A stretch of DNA of 64,000 nucleotides. It comes from Streptomyces ficellus. GTDB taxonomy: Bacteria; Actinomycetota; Actinomycetes; Streptomycetales; Streptomycetaceae. Numbering within the stretch: the stretch's first letter is position 1; every line of letters starts with the position of its first letter. The position numbers and the translations under genes were made by a program. Below are positions 1 to 8,588 of the stretch, piece after piece. The stretch is taken from NCBI RefSeq assembly GCF_030406405.1, contig NZ_JAUEPL010000018.1, positions 43,283 through 107,282 on the forward strand, in the 5' to 3' direction. Below the pieces are notes generated by a model. It was not told the origin of the DNA. It was given only the letters and a program-made list of their open reading frames with translations, and searched no databases.

Positions 1-465
1 CTCGGTGCCGGCCGCCACCCGGTCGACCAGCACGTACGGGATGCCCTGCCGCTCGAAGGCGCGGAGATTGCCGCCCGTGGGGTCGACCGGGGTGATCAGG
101 ACGCCACGCACCCGCTGCTCCGCGAACAGCCCCAGGTACTCGGCCTCCTCGTCGGCGCTCTGCGCGCTGTTGCACAGCATCACGCCCAGTCCCGCCTCAC
201 GGGCGGCGCGTTCCGCGCCCGAGGCGACGTCCACGAAGAACGGGTTCGCCATGTCCAGCACCAGCAGCGACAGGATCCTGCTGCGGCCCGCCCGCAGCTG
301 GCGGGCGGACTCGCTGCGTACGTAGCCGAGCCGTTCGATGGTGGACAGCACACGCGCCCGGGTCTCCTCCGCCACCGCGTCGGGCCGGTTGATGACGTTC
401 GACACCGTGCCGACGGACACGCCGGCGACCCGCGCGACATCCTTGATACCCACCGACCGTGCCAT
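1..465 (-). CDS. LacI-family transcriptional repressor (partial; likely rhamnose regulator)
   Basis: LacI/GalR-type DNA-binding repressor cut by the left edge; 155 residues are visible and the effector-binding domain runs off the window. Residues 6-26 form the usual helix-turn-helix (core VSVGTVSNVI), followed by the hinge helix and the first strands of the sugar-binding domain (LSLLVLDMANPFF). It is the last gene of the minus-strand run behind the rhamnose transporter and enzymes, so it probably represses the island and is released by rhamnose or a derivative (inference). Likely targets are the GAAA-N2-TTTC palindromes between rhaT and rhaI. Start is ATG 465 with GGAGG about 10 nt upstream. 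The 124 bp before it show no operator of that type. Confidence 0.9.
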   Translation of the reverse strand, partial: MARSVGIKDVARVAGVSVGTVSNVINRPDAVAEETRARVLSTIERLGYVRSESARQLRAGRSRILSLLVLDMANPFFVDVASGAERAAREAGLGVMLCNSAQSADEEAEYLGLFAEQRVRGVLITPVDPTGGNLRAFERQGIPYVLVDRVAAGTE

Positions 466-589
466 CAGGCGGAGACCTCCACGAGCTCCAGGCCACTCCC
501 GTCCGCCGGCGCACGCGGATCGGGCAGCGGGCCGACGGCCACCTTACCTTCAGCGGGGGTGCGGGGCCGGATCACGGCAGGGTCTCCGG

Positions 590-2020
590 TCACCGGGGCA
601 GGCGGAAGTCGGCGACGCGGATGGGGGAGGGGGTCGTACCACTGGACTTCTGCTGGTACATGAAGGACAGCACGTTGTCCTGCCTCAGCCGGGTGTCGTC
701 CACGACGACCTCACCGAACGCGTGGAGGCCGCTGCCGTCGAACAGCGTCTTCCAGTCCGTGTAGCCGGAGGCCCTGGAGGCGGCGACGATCCTGCCGTAC
801 GGCAAGACGGCGTAGGCGTTGTCGTACCTGTCGAAGGCGAGATGGGTGCGCTGGCTGGAGTTCAGCGGCACCGGTATCTCGGTCTTCTTCCAGGCGCCGG
901 TCGCCGCGTCGCTGCGGACGTGGAAGGCGCGCCCGTTGGCGGTGCGGTCGGCCACGTAGTCGGTGGTGCACTGGCCGAAGCGGCCCGGGACGTAGCTGAT
1001 GACCGCGTGCGGGCGGCTCGCCGAGTCGGTGGCCTGGCTCTCCTGGTTCATCAGCGAGTGGTCCGGGTCCAGCGGGTCGGCGATGAGCCCGGGGTCGGTG
1101 ACGGCGACCCGGTCGCCGCCGCCCGTGGTGCCGACGACCGTGCCGGCCGCGTTGCGCCAGGTGCGGCCCCGGTCGGTGGAGTGGACGTAGCCCGTGTCGT
1201 GGTTGGTGATGCCGCCGCTGTGGCACATCACCGCGCCGTTCTGCTCGCGCCAGGTGAAGAAGGCGTGCAGCCGGCCGTCGGCGCTGTAGTCGATGCCGTG
1301 CAGGTACATGTTGCGGGCGGTGCTGGAGCCGTGCGCGCTGGTGTACGTGCCGGTGGAGCTGGTCCACTCGCCGAGCGCCGTCCACCTCGTGCCGTCGTAC
1401 TCGGCGAGCGCGTTGCGGCCGTTGCCGGAGACGGCCACGCGGTAGCTGAGCTGGAGCCGGCCCTCCGGCGTGGCGATGAACTGCGGGTAGGTGAACTGCG
1501 AGGTGAGGCCGAGCCCGTCGAGGGTGGTCTGCACGCCGCCGAACTGGGCTGCCGTCCAGGCGCGTCCGGCCGGGTCGTCCAGCAGCCCGGCGGACGACTT
1601 GACGTAGAAGAACCCGTCGCTGTGCGAGTCCATGTTCAGGTGCAGCCGCCCGTCGATCCTCGACACGCCCATGGAGATCACGTTGTGCGAGTCGTCGTAG
1701 CGCAGCTTGTGGGGGAGCGTGACGGACTGCCAGCTGGTCGAGGTGAGCGCCCGGCGGGCGACGACCGCGCTGCGGTCGGCGGTGTACCAGGTGGCGTACT
1801 GGTAGCCCTTGTAGGTGAGCAGGCCGTTCTTCTGGAACGCGTTGTTGTTGACCAGGCCGTTGTACGACACGAAGTACAGCGCCCGGGCGTCGAGCCGGGT
1901 GTCGGCGACCTTGCTGACCGCCGGGGCGGGATCGGCGGCCCGCGCCGCCGTACCGGGCAGGGACACGGCGGTGAGCACGGCGGCGCCGAGCACCGCGAGG
2001 GCCGGGGAACGTCTCATCAT
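590..2020 (-). CDS. Secreted BNR-repeat (BNR_4-type) beta-propeller protein, candidate polysaccharide lyase
   Basis: 476-residue exported protein. Residues 1-28 are a signal peptide (MMRR, hydrophobic core, ARA before A29). The rest looks like a BNR_4-type beta-propeller: an Asp-box-like STDRGRTW at 281-288, a DSHNVISMGV stretch near 110-119 and YPQFI near 178-182, all typical of that family. The family includes sialidase-like proteins and polysaccharide lyases such as ulvan and rhamnosyl-glucuronate lyases (known of the family). Its position between rhaM and the LacI gene suggests it frees rhamnose-containing sugars outside the cell for the adjacent importer (inference). Start ATG 2020 (a second ATG follows) with GGAG upstream. 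No catalytic residue assignment can be made by eye. Confidence 0.75.
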   Translation of the reverse strand: MMRRSPALAVLGAAVLTAVSLPGTAARAADPAPAVSKVADTRLDARALYFVSYNGLVNNNAFQKNGLLTYKGYQYATWYTADRSAVVARRALTSTSWQSVTLPHKLRYDDSHNVISMGVSRIDGRLHLNMDSHSDGFFYVKSSAGLLDDPAGRAWTAAQFGGVQTTLDGLGLTSQFTYPQFIATPEGRLQLSYRVAVSGNGRNALAEYDGTRWTALGEWTSSTGTYTSAHGSSTARNMYLHGIDYSADGRLHAFFTWREQNGAVMCHSGGITNHDTGYVHSTDRGRTWRNAAGTVVGTTGGGDRVAVTDPGLIADPLDPDHSLMNQESQATDSASRPHAVISYVPGRFGQCTTDYVADRTANGRAFHVRSDAATGAWKKTEIPVPLNSSQRTHLAFDRYDNAYAVLPYGRIVAASRASGYTDWKTLFDGSGLHAFGEVVVDDTRLRQDNVLSFMYQQKSSGTTPSPIRVADFRLPR

Positions 2021-2074
2021 GGTCTCCAGGGGAGGTCGGGGCGAAGGTGTGGGGCCCGGGGGCGCGCGGGGGTG

Positions 2075-2395
2075 TCAGGCGAGGTGGAACACCTCGGTGA
2101 GCGGTTTCATCGCCTCGTCCGGCCGGCCGCCGTCCAGGGCCTCGAAGAACTCGCCCATCTCGGCCTGCCAGCGGGCGTTGACCTCGGTGGCGGCCATGGC
2201 GGCCTGCGCCTCGGCGAAGTCCTCCGTCTCCAGGTAACCCACCAGTAGTCCGTCGTCGCGGAGGAAGAGCGAGTAGTTGTGCCAGCCGGTGGCGGAGAGG
2301 GCGTCGAGCATCTCGGGCCAGACCGCGGCGTGCCGCTCGCGGTATTCGTCGACGCGGTCCTGGCGGACCTTCAGCAGGAAGCAGACGCGCTGCAT
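2075..2395 (-). CDS. rhaM: L-rhamnose mutarotase
   Basis: 106-residue enzyme interconverting alpha and beta anomers of L-rhamnose so that imported sugar is usable by the isomerase. Family length is about 104. Visible hallmarks are MQRVCFLLKV at the N-terminus, RHAAVWPEM with the family histidine at residue 22, WHNYSLFL at 38-45 and a GYLE strand at 53-56. It lies in the minus-strand transporter operon, 23 nt after rhaS and before the secreted propeller gene. The frame stays open upstream into rhaS, but ATG 2395 matches the family N-terminus. Context of rhaI, rhaEW and rhaB makes the sugar assignment firm. Confidence 0.93.
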   Translation of the reverse strand: MQRVCFLLKVRQDRVDEYRERHAAVWPEMLDALSATGWHNYSLFLRDDGLLVGYLETEDFAEAQAAMAATEVNARWQAEMGEFFEALDGGRPDEAMKPLTEVFHLA

Positions 2396-2418
2396 GGTGT
2401 CGTACCGCCCCGTCCCGC

Positions 2419-3519
2419 TCAGAAGTCGAACTCGTCGATGTTCTTCTTGTCGAAGACGGCCGGCGGACCGAGGATGACCTCGCCGTCCTTGCCGATGGTG
2501 TACTGGCCGAGCTTGCCTGCCGTGAACGTCTCGCCCTCGGCGCCGGTGATCTGCCCGGAGGCCAGGGCGGCCGCCGCGTACGCCCCCAGGTAGCCCAGGT
2601 CCTTGGGGTTCCACAGCGCGAACTGCTCGACCGTGCCGTCCTTCACGTACCTGCGCATCTGGTTGGGCGTGCCCAGACCGTTGACGACGACCTTGCCCTT
2701 GTACGAGGAGGAGGAGACGTAGCGGGCGGCCGCGGCGATGCCGACGGTGGTGGGCGAGATGATGCCCTTGAGGTTCGGGTACGCCTTGAGCAGGCCCTGC
2801 GTCTCCTGGAAGGACTTCTGGTCGTCGTCGTCGCCGTAGGCGACCTTCACCAGCTTCATGTGCTGGTACGCGGGCTTCTTCAGCTCGTCCTTCATGAACT
2901 CGATCCAGGCGTTCTGGTTCGTGGCGTTCTGCGTGGCCGACAGGATCGCGATCTCGCCCTGGTGGCCGAGCTGTTCGGCGATGCTTCGGACCTGACTGCG
3001 GCCGATCTCCTCGGAGCTCGCCTGGTTGATGAAGAGCTGGCGGCAGTCCTTGGCGGTGTCGGAGTCGTAGGCGACGACCTTGATGTCCTGCTTCATCGCG
3101 TTCTTCAGCGGAGTGCAGACCGCGTTGGGGTCATTGGCCGCGATGAGGATGGCGTCCTGCCGCTGCTGGATCAGGGTGTTGATGTACGACACCTGCGAGG
3201 AGGCGCTGGCGTCGGAGGGGCCGACCTCCTTGCCGGTGGAGCCGAACTCCTTGGCGGCCGCGATCCCCGCGTCGTCGACGATCTTCTCGTACGGGTTGTT
3301 GATCTGCTTGGGCAGGAAGGCCAGCTTCAGGCCCTTCCGCAGCTCCGCGTCGGGGTCGGCCGTCGCCCTGCCGGCGGCGGCGTTCCCGGTGCCGTTCCCG
3401 GTGTCGTTCCTGGCCGAGTCCTTGGTGGTGCCCGCGCAGCCGGCCAGGGCGAGCGAGAGGGCACAGACGGTGGAGGCGGCGGCGAGGGAGCCGCGGCGCG
3501 TGCGCGAGGGCAGGTGCAT
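2419..3519 (-). CDS. rhaS: Rhamnose ABC transporter substrate-binding lipoprotein
   Basis: 366-residue lipid-anchored sugar-binding protein of the RbsB-like type. A lipobox ends at Cys28 (LALAGC) after a basic, hydrophobic leader. The mature part has the periplasmic-binding pattern: KLAFLPKQINNPYE at the start of the fold, an AANDPNAV loop, and a Gly-rich C-terminal lobe. It delivers the sugar to RhaP/RhaQ. Start ATG 3519, 34 nt after the end of the upstream permease, in one minus-strand operon of five transport and mutarotase genes. Rhamnose specificity is inferred from neighbours; the fold alone fits other pentoses and hexoses. Confidence 0.93.
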   Translation of the reverse strand: MHLPSRTRRGSLAAASTVCALSLALAGCAGTTKDSARNDTGNGTGNAAAGRATADPDAELRKGLKLAFLPKQINNPYEKIVDDAGIAAAKEFGSTGKEVGPSDASASSQVSYINTLIQQRQDAILIAANDPNAVCTPLKNAMKQDIKVVAYDSDTAKDCRQLFINQASSEEIGRSQVRSIAEQLGHQGEIAILSATQNATNQNAWIEFMKDELKKPAYQHMKLVKVAYGDDDDQKSFQETQGLLKAYPNLKGIISPTTVGIAAAARYVSSSSYKGKVVVNGLGTPNQMRRYVKDGTVEQFALWNPKDLGYLGAYAAAALASGQITGAEGETFTAGKLGQYTIGKDGEVILGPPAVFDKKNIDEFDF

Positions 3520-3553
3520 GAGGGGCAGCCTTTCGGGGCGTACGACGGAGGGA

Positions 3554-4555
3554 TCAGGGGCCGGGGGAGGCGGGGGCGGCCGTCGCGGCGCGCCGGTGCC
3601 GGCGCTCGGAGACCACGGAGACGATCCGGGGGGTCAGGACGGAGGCGATGAGCAGCAGCCCCGTCACCACGGACTGGATCTCGCTGGAGACGTCGTTGAG
3701 GGTGAGCAGATTGCGCAGCAGCCCGACGAGCAGCACCCCCGCGACCGCGCCGCCGAGCGTGCCCTTGCCGCCGTCGAAGTCGATGCCGCCGAGGAGTACG
3801 GAGGCGATGACCACCAGCTCCAGCCCCAGGCCGTTGTCGGCGCGGGCGCTGCCGTAGCGCAGGGTGTAGACGATCCCGGCGAAGGAGGCCACCACACCGG
3901 AGACCACGAACAGCGCCAGCTTGATCCGCTTGACCCGGATGCCGGCGAAGTACGCCGCGTCCTCCTGCGCCCCGATCGCGAACAGCGACCGCCCGAAGCC
4001 GGTGCAGTGCAAGGCGAGTGCCGCCACCACGGCGAGCACCACGAACAGCGCCACCGGGTAGGGGACGAACGTGCCGGGCACGGTCTCGGTGTACGTCGCC
4101 CACCGCGCGTACACCTCGGGGAAGCCGGCGACCGCCTTGGTGCCGAGGACCACGGAGGCCAGGCCCCGGAAGAGGGCGAGCGTGCCGATGGTGACGGCCA
4201 GGGACGGCAGCCCCACCCGGGTGACGAGCCAGCCGTTGAGCAGCCCGCCGAGCGCGCCCACCAGCAGACAGACCGGCACGATCACCTCGAAGGCCCAGCC
4301 CGCGTCCCACAGCGAGCCCGCCAGGGCGCTGGACAGCCCCAGCATCGAGGCGACGGACAGGTCCACCTGCCCGGCGACGACCAGCAGGACCATCGGCAGC
4401 GCGATCAGCGCGACCTCGGCGATGTCGTTGAGCGCGGCGGACAGGTTCGCGGTGTCCGCGAAGCCCTCGGTGGTGCCGCTGCCCGCGAGGAACACCGCGA
4501 CCAGCAGGACGCCGACGACACTGTCCCAGCGCAGGAACGTGGTGAGCGCGGTCAT
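3554..4555 (-). CDS. rhaQ: Rhamnose ABC transporter permease
   Basis: 333-residue inner-membrane permease of the ribose/xylose family (BPD_transp_2 type) with about nine hydrophobic segments and the family stretch AGQVDLSVASMLGLSSAL in the first half and SVLLGGIDFDGGKGTLGGA in the second. It pairs with rhaP as the second half of the channel. Start ATG 4555 overlaps the stop of rhaP by 4 nt (ATGA), so the two are translationally coupled. The frame is open further upstream, but that part is antisense or shadow reading inside rhaP. Confidence 0.92.
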   Translation of the reverse strand: MTALTTFLRWDSVVGVLLVAVFLAGSGTTEGFADTANLSAALNDIAEVALIALPMVLLVVAGQVDLSVASMLGLSSALAGSLWDAGWAFEVIVPVCLLVGALGGLLNGWLVTRVGLPSLAVTIGTLALFRGLASVVLGTKAVAGFPEVYARWATYTETVPGTFVPYPVALFVVLAVVAALALHCTGFGRSLFAIGAQEDAAYFAGIRVKRIKLALFVVSGVVASFAGIVYTLRYGSARADNGLGLELVVIASVLLGGIDFDGGKGTLGGAVAGVLLVGLLRNLLTLNDVSSEIQSVVTGLLLIASVLTPRIVSVVSERRHRRAATAAPASPGP

Positions 4556-5589
4556 CGCCTGCTCCTCTTCCTCAGGGCGTCGGTGGTGCGCCGCCGCACG
4601 ATCCGGTCGGCGCAGATGGCGAGGATCAGCAGGGCGCCGGTGATGGCCTGCTCCCAGAACGGGTCGACCTTCAGGACGACCAGCGCGCCGGAGATGGTGG
4701 TGAGCAGCAGCGCGCCGAGCGCCGCGCCCCACACCGAGCCGGTGCCGCCGGTGATCGCCACCCCGCCGACGACCACCGCGCTCACCACCGTCAGCTCCCA
4801 GCCGCTCGCCGCGTTGGCGACGACCGTGCCGAAGCGGGCCAGCCACAGGGCGCCCGCCAGGCCCGCCACGGCGCCGGAGAACACATACGCCACCAGGACG
4901 CGGCGGCGAATCGGGATACCGGCCAGCCGGGCGGCCTCGGGGCTGGAGCCGATGGCGTACAGCTCACGGCCACCGCGGTAGGTCCGCAGGAACCAGGCCG
5001 TGGCGGCGAGCACCGCCAGCGAGATCAGCGGCAGGTACGGGATGCCGAGGACGCTGCCGCTGCCGAGCGAGAGCACCGGGTCCGGCAGGTTCACGGCGTT
5101 GATCTGGCCGCCGTGCGCCAGGGCGTAGTCGATGCCCTGGATGACGTACAGCATGCCGAGGGTCACGACCAGCGCCGGGACCCTGCCGACGCTGACGAGC
5201 GCGCCGCTCGCCAGGCCGCACAGGGCGCCGATGGCGATGCCGAGGAGCATCACGCTCAGCGGTCCGTGATCCGTGCCGGAGACGAAGTCGCCGCAGGTGA
5301 AGGCGGTGATACCGACGACCGAGCCGACCGAGAGATCGATGTTGCGGGTGATCACGACGACGGACTGGCCGACCGCGAGCAGGACCAGGATCGAGGAGTT
5401 GAGCAGGAGATCCTTGACGCCCTGGCCGTCGAGGAAGGACGGATTGGCGATCCAGGTGCCCGCGATCAGCAAGGCCAGTGCCCCGCCGATGCTGAGCTCG
5501 CGGGCCCGGAAGACCGCGTCCACCAGGGAGCGGGCGTCGCCGCGGGCCGGAGCGGACGCGGCGGGGGGCTTGTCGAGCGCTGTCGTCAT
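4552..5589 (-). CDS. rhaP: Rhamnose ABC transporter permease
   Basis: 345-residue permease homologous to RhaQ. After a soluble head rich in Ala/Pro (residues 1-20) come about nine membrane segments with family signatures [13 protein letters not shown] and [17 protein letters not shown]. It forms the membrane channel with RhaQ and is energised by RhaT. ATG 5589 overlaps the stop of rhaT by 4 nt and its own stop overlaps the start of rhaQ, giving a tightly coupled T-P-Q block. Order and overlap match rhamnose import operons known from other bacteria. Confidence 0.92.
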   Translation of the reverse strand: MTTALDKPPAASAPARGDARSLVDAVFRARELSIGGALALLIAGTWIANPSFLDGQGVKDLLLNSSILVLLAVGQSVVVITRNIDLSVGSVVGITAFTCGDFVSGTDHGPLSVMLLGIAIGALCGLASGALVSVGRVPALVVTLGMLYVIQGIDYALAHGGQINAVNLPDPVLSLGSGSVLGIPYLPLISLAVLAATAWFLRTYRGGRELYAIGSSPEAARLAGIPIRRRVLVAYVFSGAVAGLAGALWLARFGTVVANAASGWELTVVSAVVVGGVAITGGTGSVWGAALGALLLTTISGALVVLKVDPFWEQAITGALLILAICADRIVRRRTTDALRKRSRR

Positions 5590-7145
5590 GCCGCCTGCTC
5601 CTTCCCGTGCCGTCCGGTGGCCGCGGCCATCACGGACTCCTCGGTGGCCTCGGCGCGCGGTATGCCGGCGACGAGCCGGCCCTCGTGCATGACGAGGACC
5701 CGGTCGGCCATGCCGAGCACCTCGGGCAGGTCGGAGGAGACCATCAGCACGGCGAGCCCCTCGGCGGCCAGGGACGACAGCAGCCGGTGCACCTCGGCCT
5801 TGGTGCCGATGTCGATGCCGCGCGTGGGCTCGTCGACGATCAGCACGGCCGGTTCGGTGGCCAGCCACTTGGCGAGGACGACCTTCTGCTGGTTGCCGCC
5901 GGAGAGCAGGCCCACGCCGTCGGAGAGCTTGTGGTACTTGAGCTGGAGCCGCACCGCCCAGTCGGCGGCCCGGCCCCGCTCCAGGGCGCGGCGGACGAGA
6001 CCGCCCCGGCCGAGTGTGTGGAGCCCGGTGAGGGCGATGTTGCGCTCGATGGACATCTCCATGACCAGGCCGCGCTGCCGCCGGTCCTCCGGCACCAGGG
6101 CGATCCCGGCGTCCATGGCGGCGGTAGGTGAACCGAGGGGCAGCTTCCGGCCGTTCACCTCCACCTCGCCGGCGTCCGCCCGGTCCACACCGAAGACCGC
6201 CTGGACGACCTCGCTGCGCCCGGCGCCGACGAGCCCGGCGAGGGCCACGATCTCGCCCCGGCGCACCTCGAAGGAGACGTCATGGAAGACGCCCTCGCGG
6301 GTGAGGCGGTGTACGGACAGGGCGGTGGCGCCGATGTCGGTGGCCTGCTTGGGGTACAGCTCGCCGAGGTCGCGGCCGACCATGCGGCGCACCAGGTCGT
6401 CCTCGGTGAGCCCCTCCAGTGGCTCGCAGGCCACCCGGCGCCCGTCGCGCAGGGTGGTGACCCTCTGGCACAGCCGGAAGATCTCCTCCAGGCGGTGGGA
6501 AATGAACAGGACGGCCACGCCCTCGGCGCGCAGCGCCTCCACCACGGAGAAGAGCCGGGCGGTCTCGCCGCCGGTGAGAGCGGCCGTCGGCTCGTCCATG
6601 ATGAGGACGCGGGCCTCGAAGGAGAGCGCCTTGGCGATCTCCACGATCTGCTGGTCCGCGATGGACAGGCCCCGCGCCGGCCGCCTGGGGTCGAGGTCGA
6701 CACCGAGCCGGCCCATCAGGGCCGTGGTCGCGGCGTGTACGGCTCTGTGGTCGATGCGGCCGAGCGCCCGGCGGGGCTGGCGGCCCATGAAGATGTTTTC
6801 GGCTATCGACAGGTCCGGGAAGAGCGTCGGCTCCTGGTAGATCACGGCGATGCCGGCGTCACGGGCGTCGGCGGGGCCGTGGAAGTCCACGGGGCCGCCG
6901 TCGAGGAGCACATGGCCGGTGTCGGGCCGGTGGACTCCCGCGAGCGTCTTGATGAGGGTGGACTTGCCCGCGCCGTTCTCGCCGGCCAGTGCGTGCGCCT
7001 CGCCGGGGAAGAGTTCGAGGGACACCCCCCGCAGGGCCCGCACGGCGCCGAATGACTTGGAGACGTCCTTCAGGGCCAGGACAGGGGCGGGGGCCGTGGC
7101 GGAGTGCCGGGGGCCCGGGGGGTGTCCCCTGGTCGAAAGGTGCAT
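5586..7145 (-). CDS. rhaT: Rhamnose ABC transporter ATP-binding protein (two ABC domains)
   Basis: 519-residue tandem ATPase of the sugar type. Domain 1 has Walker A GENGAGKS at 55-62, a signature [14 protein letters not shown] and Walker [12 protein letters not shown]. Domain 2 has the degenerate P-loop (GLVGAGRSE) usual for this family, a full signature [15 protein letters not shown] and Walker [13 protein letters not shown]. It powers RhaP/RhaQ. It is the first gene of the leftward operon; ATG 7145 has GAGGAGC upstream. Its promoter lies in the shared divergent region (-35 TTGACC, -10 TAGCTT) with a LacI-type palindrome just downstream of the expected start of transcription. Confidence 0.94.
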   Translation of the reverse strand: MHLSTRGHPPGPRHSATAPAPVLALKDVSKSFGAVRALRGVSLELFPGEAHALAGENGAGKSTLIKTLAGVHRPDTGHVLLDGGPVDFHGPADARDAGIAVIYQEPTLFPDLSIAENIFMGRQPRRALGRIDHRAVHAATTALMGRLGVDLDPRRPARGLSIADQQIVEIAKALSFEARVLIMDEPTAALTGGETARLFSVVEALRAEGVAVLFISHRLEEIFRLCQRVTTLRDGRRVACEPLEGLTEDDLVRRMVGRDLGELYPKQATDIGATALSVHRLTREGVFHDVSFEVRRGEIVALAGLVGAGRSEVVQAVFGVDRADAGEVEVNGRKLPLGSPTAAMDAGIALVPEDRRQRGLVMEMSIERNIALTGLHTLGRGGLVRRALERGRAADWAVRLQLKYHKLSDGVGLLSGGNQQKVVLAKWLATEPAVLIVDEPTRGIDIGTKAEVHRLLSSLAAEGLAVLMVSSDLPEVLGMADRVLVMHEGRLVAGIPRAEATEESVMAAATGRHGKEQAA

Positions 7146-7184
7146 GGGGGCTCCTCAGCGCCGGAGGTCACCGCCCCGACACCG

Positions 7185-7196
7185 TGAAAGGTTTCA
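7185..7196. promoter_or_regulatory. LacI-type operator O1 (TGAAAGGTTTCA)
   Basis: Palindrome TGAAA-GG-TTTCA with perfect 5-bp arms. It lies just downstream of the -10 box of rhaT (7211-7216), around +8 to +19 of the predicted transcript, where a bound repressor would block elongation or initiation. Two sites of the same plan occur at 7253 and 7351. Assignment to the LacI gene at the left edge is inference. Confidence 0.75.
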
Positions 7197-7210
7197 ATGA
7201 GGTTGCACGG

Positions 7211-7240
7211 AAGCTAGACGCGGGGGAGCGGCTCGGTCAA
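7211..7240 (-). promoter_or_regulatory. rhaT promoter
   Basis: On the minus strand, -35 TTGACC (7240-7235) and -10 TAGCTT (7216-7211) are separated by 18 nt, close to the housekeeping consensus of streptomycetes. Transcription would start near 7204 and leave a leader of about 60 nt before rhaT. Confidence 0.65.
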
Positions 7241-7252
7241 TGGGTGCGCGGC

Positions 7253-7264
7253 CGAAATCTTTCG
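7253..7264. promoter_or_regulatory. LacI-type operator O2 (CGAAATCTTTCG)
   Basis: Third member of the GAAA-N2-TTTC set, with perfect 5-bp arms (CGAAA/TTTCG). It lies between the two divergent promoters, centred 68 bp from O1 and 98 bp from O3, suitable for an auxiliary site that lets one repressor loop or bridge both promoters. The outer base pair differs from O1 and O3, so it may be the weaker site. Confidence 0.55.
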
Positions 7265-7313
7265 CAGATCGCCGCTGTGACCTTCCCGGGAGGTGCCCAC
7301 CACTGGCTTCCCC

Positions 7314-7342
7314 TTGACGCCCTGAGTGGCCGGGCCTAGTTT
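7314..7342 (+). promoter_or_regulatory. rhaI promoter
   Basis: -35 TTGACG (7314-7319) and -10 TAGTTT (7337-7342) with a 17-nt spacer on the plus strand. Transcription would start near 7349, immediately in front of operator O3, giving a leader of roughly 65 nt before rhaI and driving rhaI-rhaEW-rhaB-lutABC. Confidence 0.7.
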
Positions 7343-7350
7343 CACGGCGG

Positions 7351-7362
7351 TGAAACGTTTCA
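7351..7362. promoter_or_regulatory. LacI-type operator O3 (TGAAACGTTTCA)
   Basis: Perfect 12-bp palindrome TGAAACGTTTCA sitting on the predicted +1 region of the rhaI promoter, the classic position for a LacI-family repressor with a central CG step. Same outer arms as O1. Confidence 0.82.
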
Positions 7363-7413
7363 TAGACGCCTGCTCGGCACCCCACCGCTGGGCACACGAC
7401 AGGAGCGCTGACG

Positions 7414-8583
7414 ATGACGAGCCGACCCGACGTCTCTGCCGTGAAGGCGGCCCTCAGGACGCAGGCCATCGAGACGCCGTCATGGGCCTACGGGAACTCG
7501 GGCACCCGCTTCAAGGTCTTCGCCCAGCCCGGGGTGCCCCGCACCCCGCAGGAGAAGCTGGACGACGCCGCCCGTGTCCATGAGCACACCGGGGTGGCCC
7601 CGACCGTCGCCCTCCACATCCCCTGGGACCGGGTCGAGGACTACCCGGCGCTCGCCCAGCACGCCAAGGAGCGCGGACTGCGGCTGGGTGCGATCAACTC
7701 CAACGTCTTCCAGGACGACGACTACAAGCTCGGCAGCGTCTGCCACCCCGACGCCGGCGTGCGCCGCAAAGCCCTTCGCCACCTGCTCGAATGCGTCGAC
7801 ATCATGGACGCCACCGGCTCCCGGGACCTGAAGCTGTGGTTCTCCGACGGCACCAACTACCCCGGCCAGGACGACATCCGGGCCCGCCAGGGCCGGCTCG
7901 CCGAGGCGCTCGCGGCCGTGTACGAACGCCTCGGCGACGACCAGCGGATGCTGCTGGAGTACAAGTTCTTCGAGCCGGCCTTCTACACCACCGACGTACC
8001 GGACTGGGGCACGGCGTACGCGCACTGCCTGCGGCTCGGTGAGAAGGCGCGGGTGGTGGTGGACACCGGGCACCACGCGCCCGGCACCAACATCGAGTTC
8101 ATCGTGGCCCTGCTGCTGCGGGAGGAGAAGCTCGGCGGCTTCGACTTCAACTCCCGCTTCTACGCGGACGACGACCTGATGGTGGGGGCCGCGGACCCGT
8201 TCCAGCTGTTCCGCATCATGTACGAGGTGGTGCGCGGCGGCGGGTTCACCTCCGACGTGGCGTTCATGCTCGACCAGTGCCACAACATCGAGGCGAAGAT
8301 CCCGGCGATCATTCGGTCCGTGATGAACGTCCAGGAAGCCACCGCCAAGGCACTGCTGGTGGACCGCGAGGCGCTGTCCGCCGCCCAGGCGTCCGGCGAC
8401 GTCCTCGCCGCCAACGCGGTCCTGATGGACGCGTACAACACCGATGTCCGCCCGCTCCTCGCCGAGTTGCGCGAGGACCTGGGCATCGACCCCGACCCGG
8501 TCGCGGCGTACCACCGCTCGGGCTGGGCCCAGAAGATCACCGACGAGCGCGTGGGCGGGACCCAGGCCGGATGGGGAGCGTGA
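7414..8583 (+). CDS. rhaI: L-rhamnose isomerase
   Basis: 389-residue metal-dependent TIM-barrel isomerase converting L-rhamnose to L-rhamnulose. It is the RhaI type (as in Pseudomonas stutzeri), not the longer RhaA of enteric bacteria. Expected metal and catalytic side chains are visible: E182 in MLLEYKFFEP, D217 and H220/H221 in VVVDTGHHAPGTN, and D244 and D253 in FDFNSRFYADDDLMVG. First gene of the rightward operon, behind promoter 7314-7342. ATG 7414 has AGGAGC about 9 nt upstream. Its stop overlaps a possible GTG for the next gene. Confidence 0.94.
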   Translation: MTSRPDVSAVKAALRTQAIETPSWAYGNSGTRFKVFAQPGVPRTPQEKLDDAARVHEHTGVAPTVALHIPWDRVEDYPALAQHAKERGLRLGAINSNVFQDDDYKLGSVCHPDAGVRRKALRHLLECVDIMDATGSRDLKLWFSDGTNYPGQDDIRARQGRLAEALAAVYERLGDDQRMLLEYKFFEPAFYTTDVPDWGTAYAHCLRLGEKARVVVDTGHHAPGTNIEFIVALLLREEKLGGFDFNSRFYADDDLMVGAADPFQLFRIMYEVVRGGGFTSDVAFMLDQCHNIEAKIPAIIRSVMNVQEATAKALLVDREALSAAQASGDVLAANAVLMDAYNTDVRPLLAELREDLGIDPDPVAAYHRSGWAQKITDERVGGTQAGWGA

Positions 8584-8588
8584 ACGGC

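Noticed and set aside
338..2248. Plus-strand open frame of 636 codons over the BNR gene
   Set aside because: Shadow of the propeller gene; low-complexity, no ribosome site, no family resemblance.
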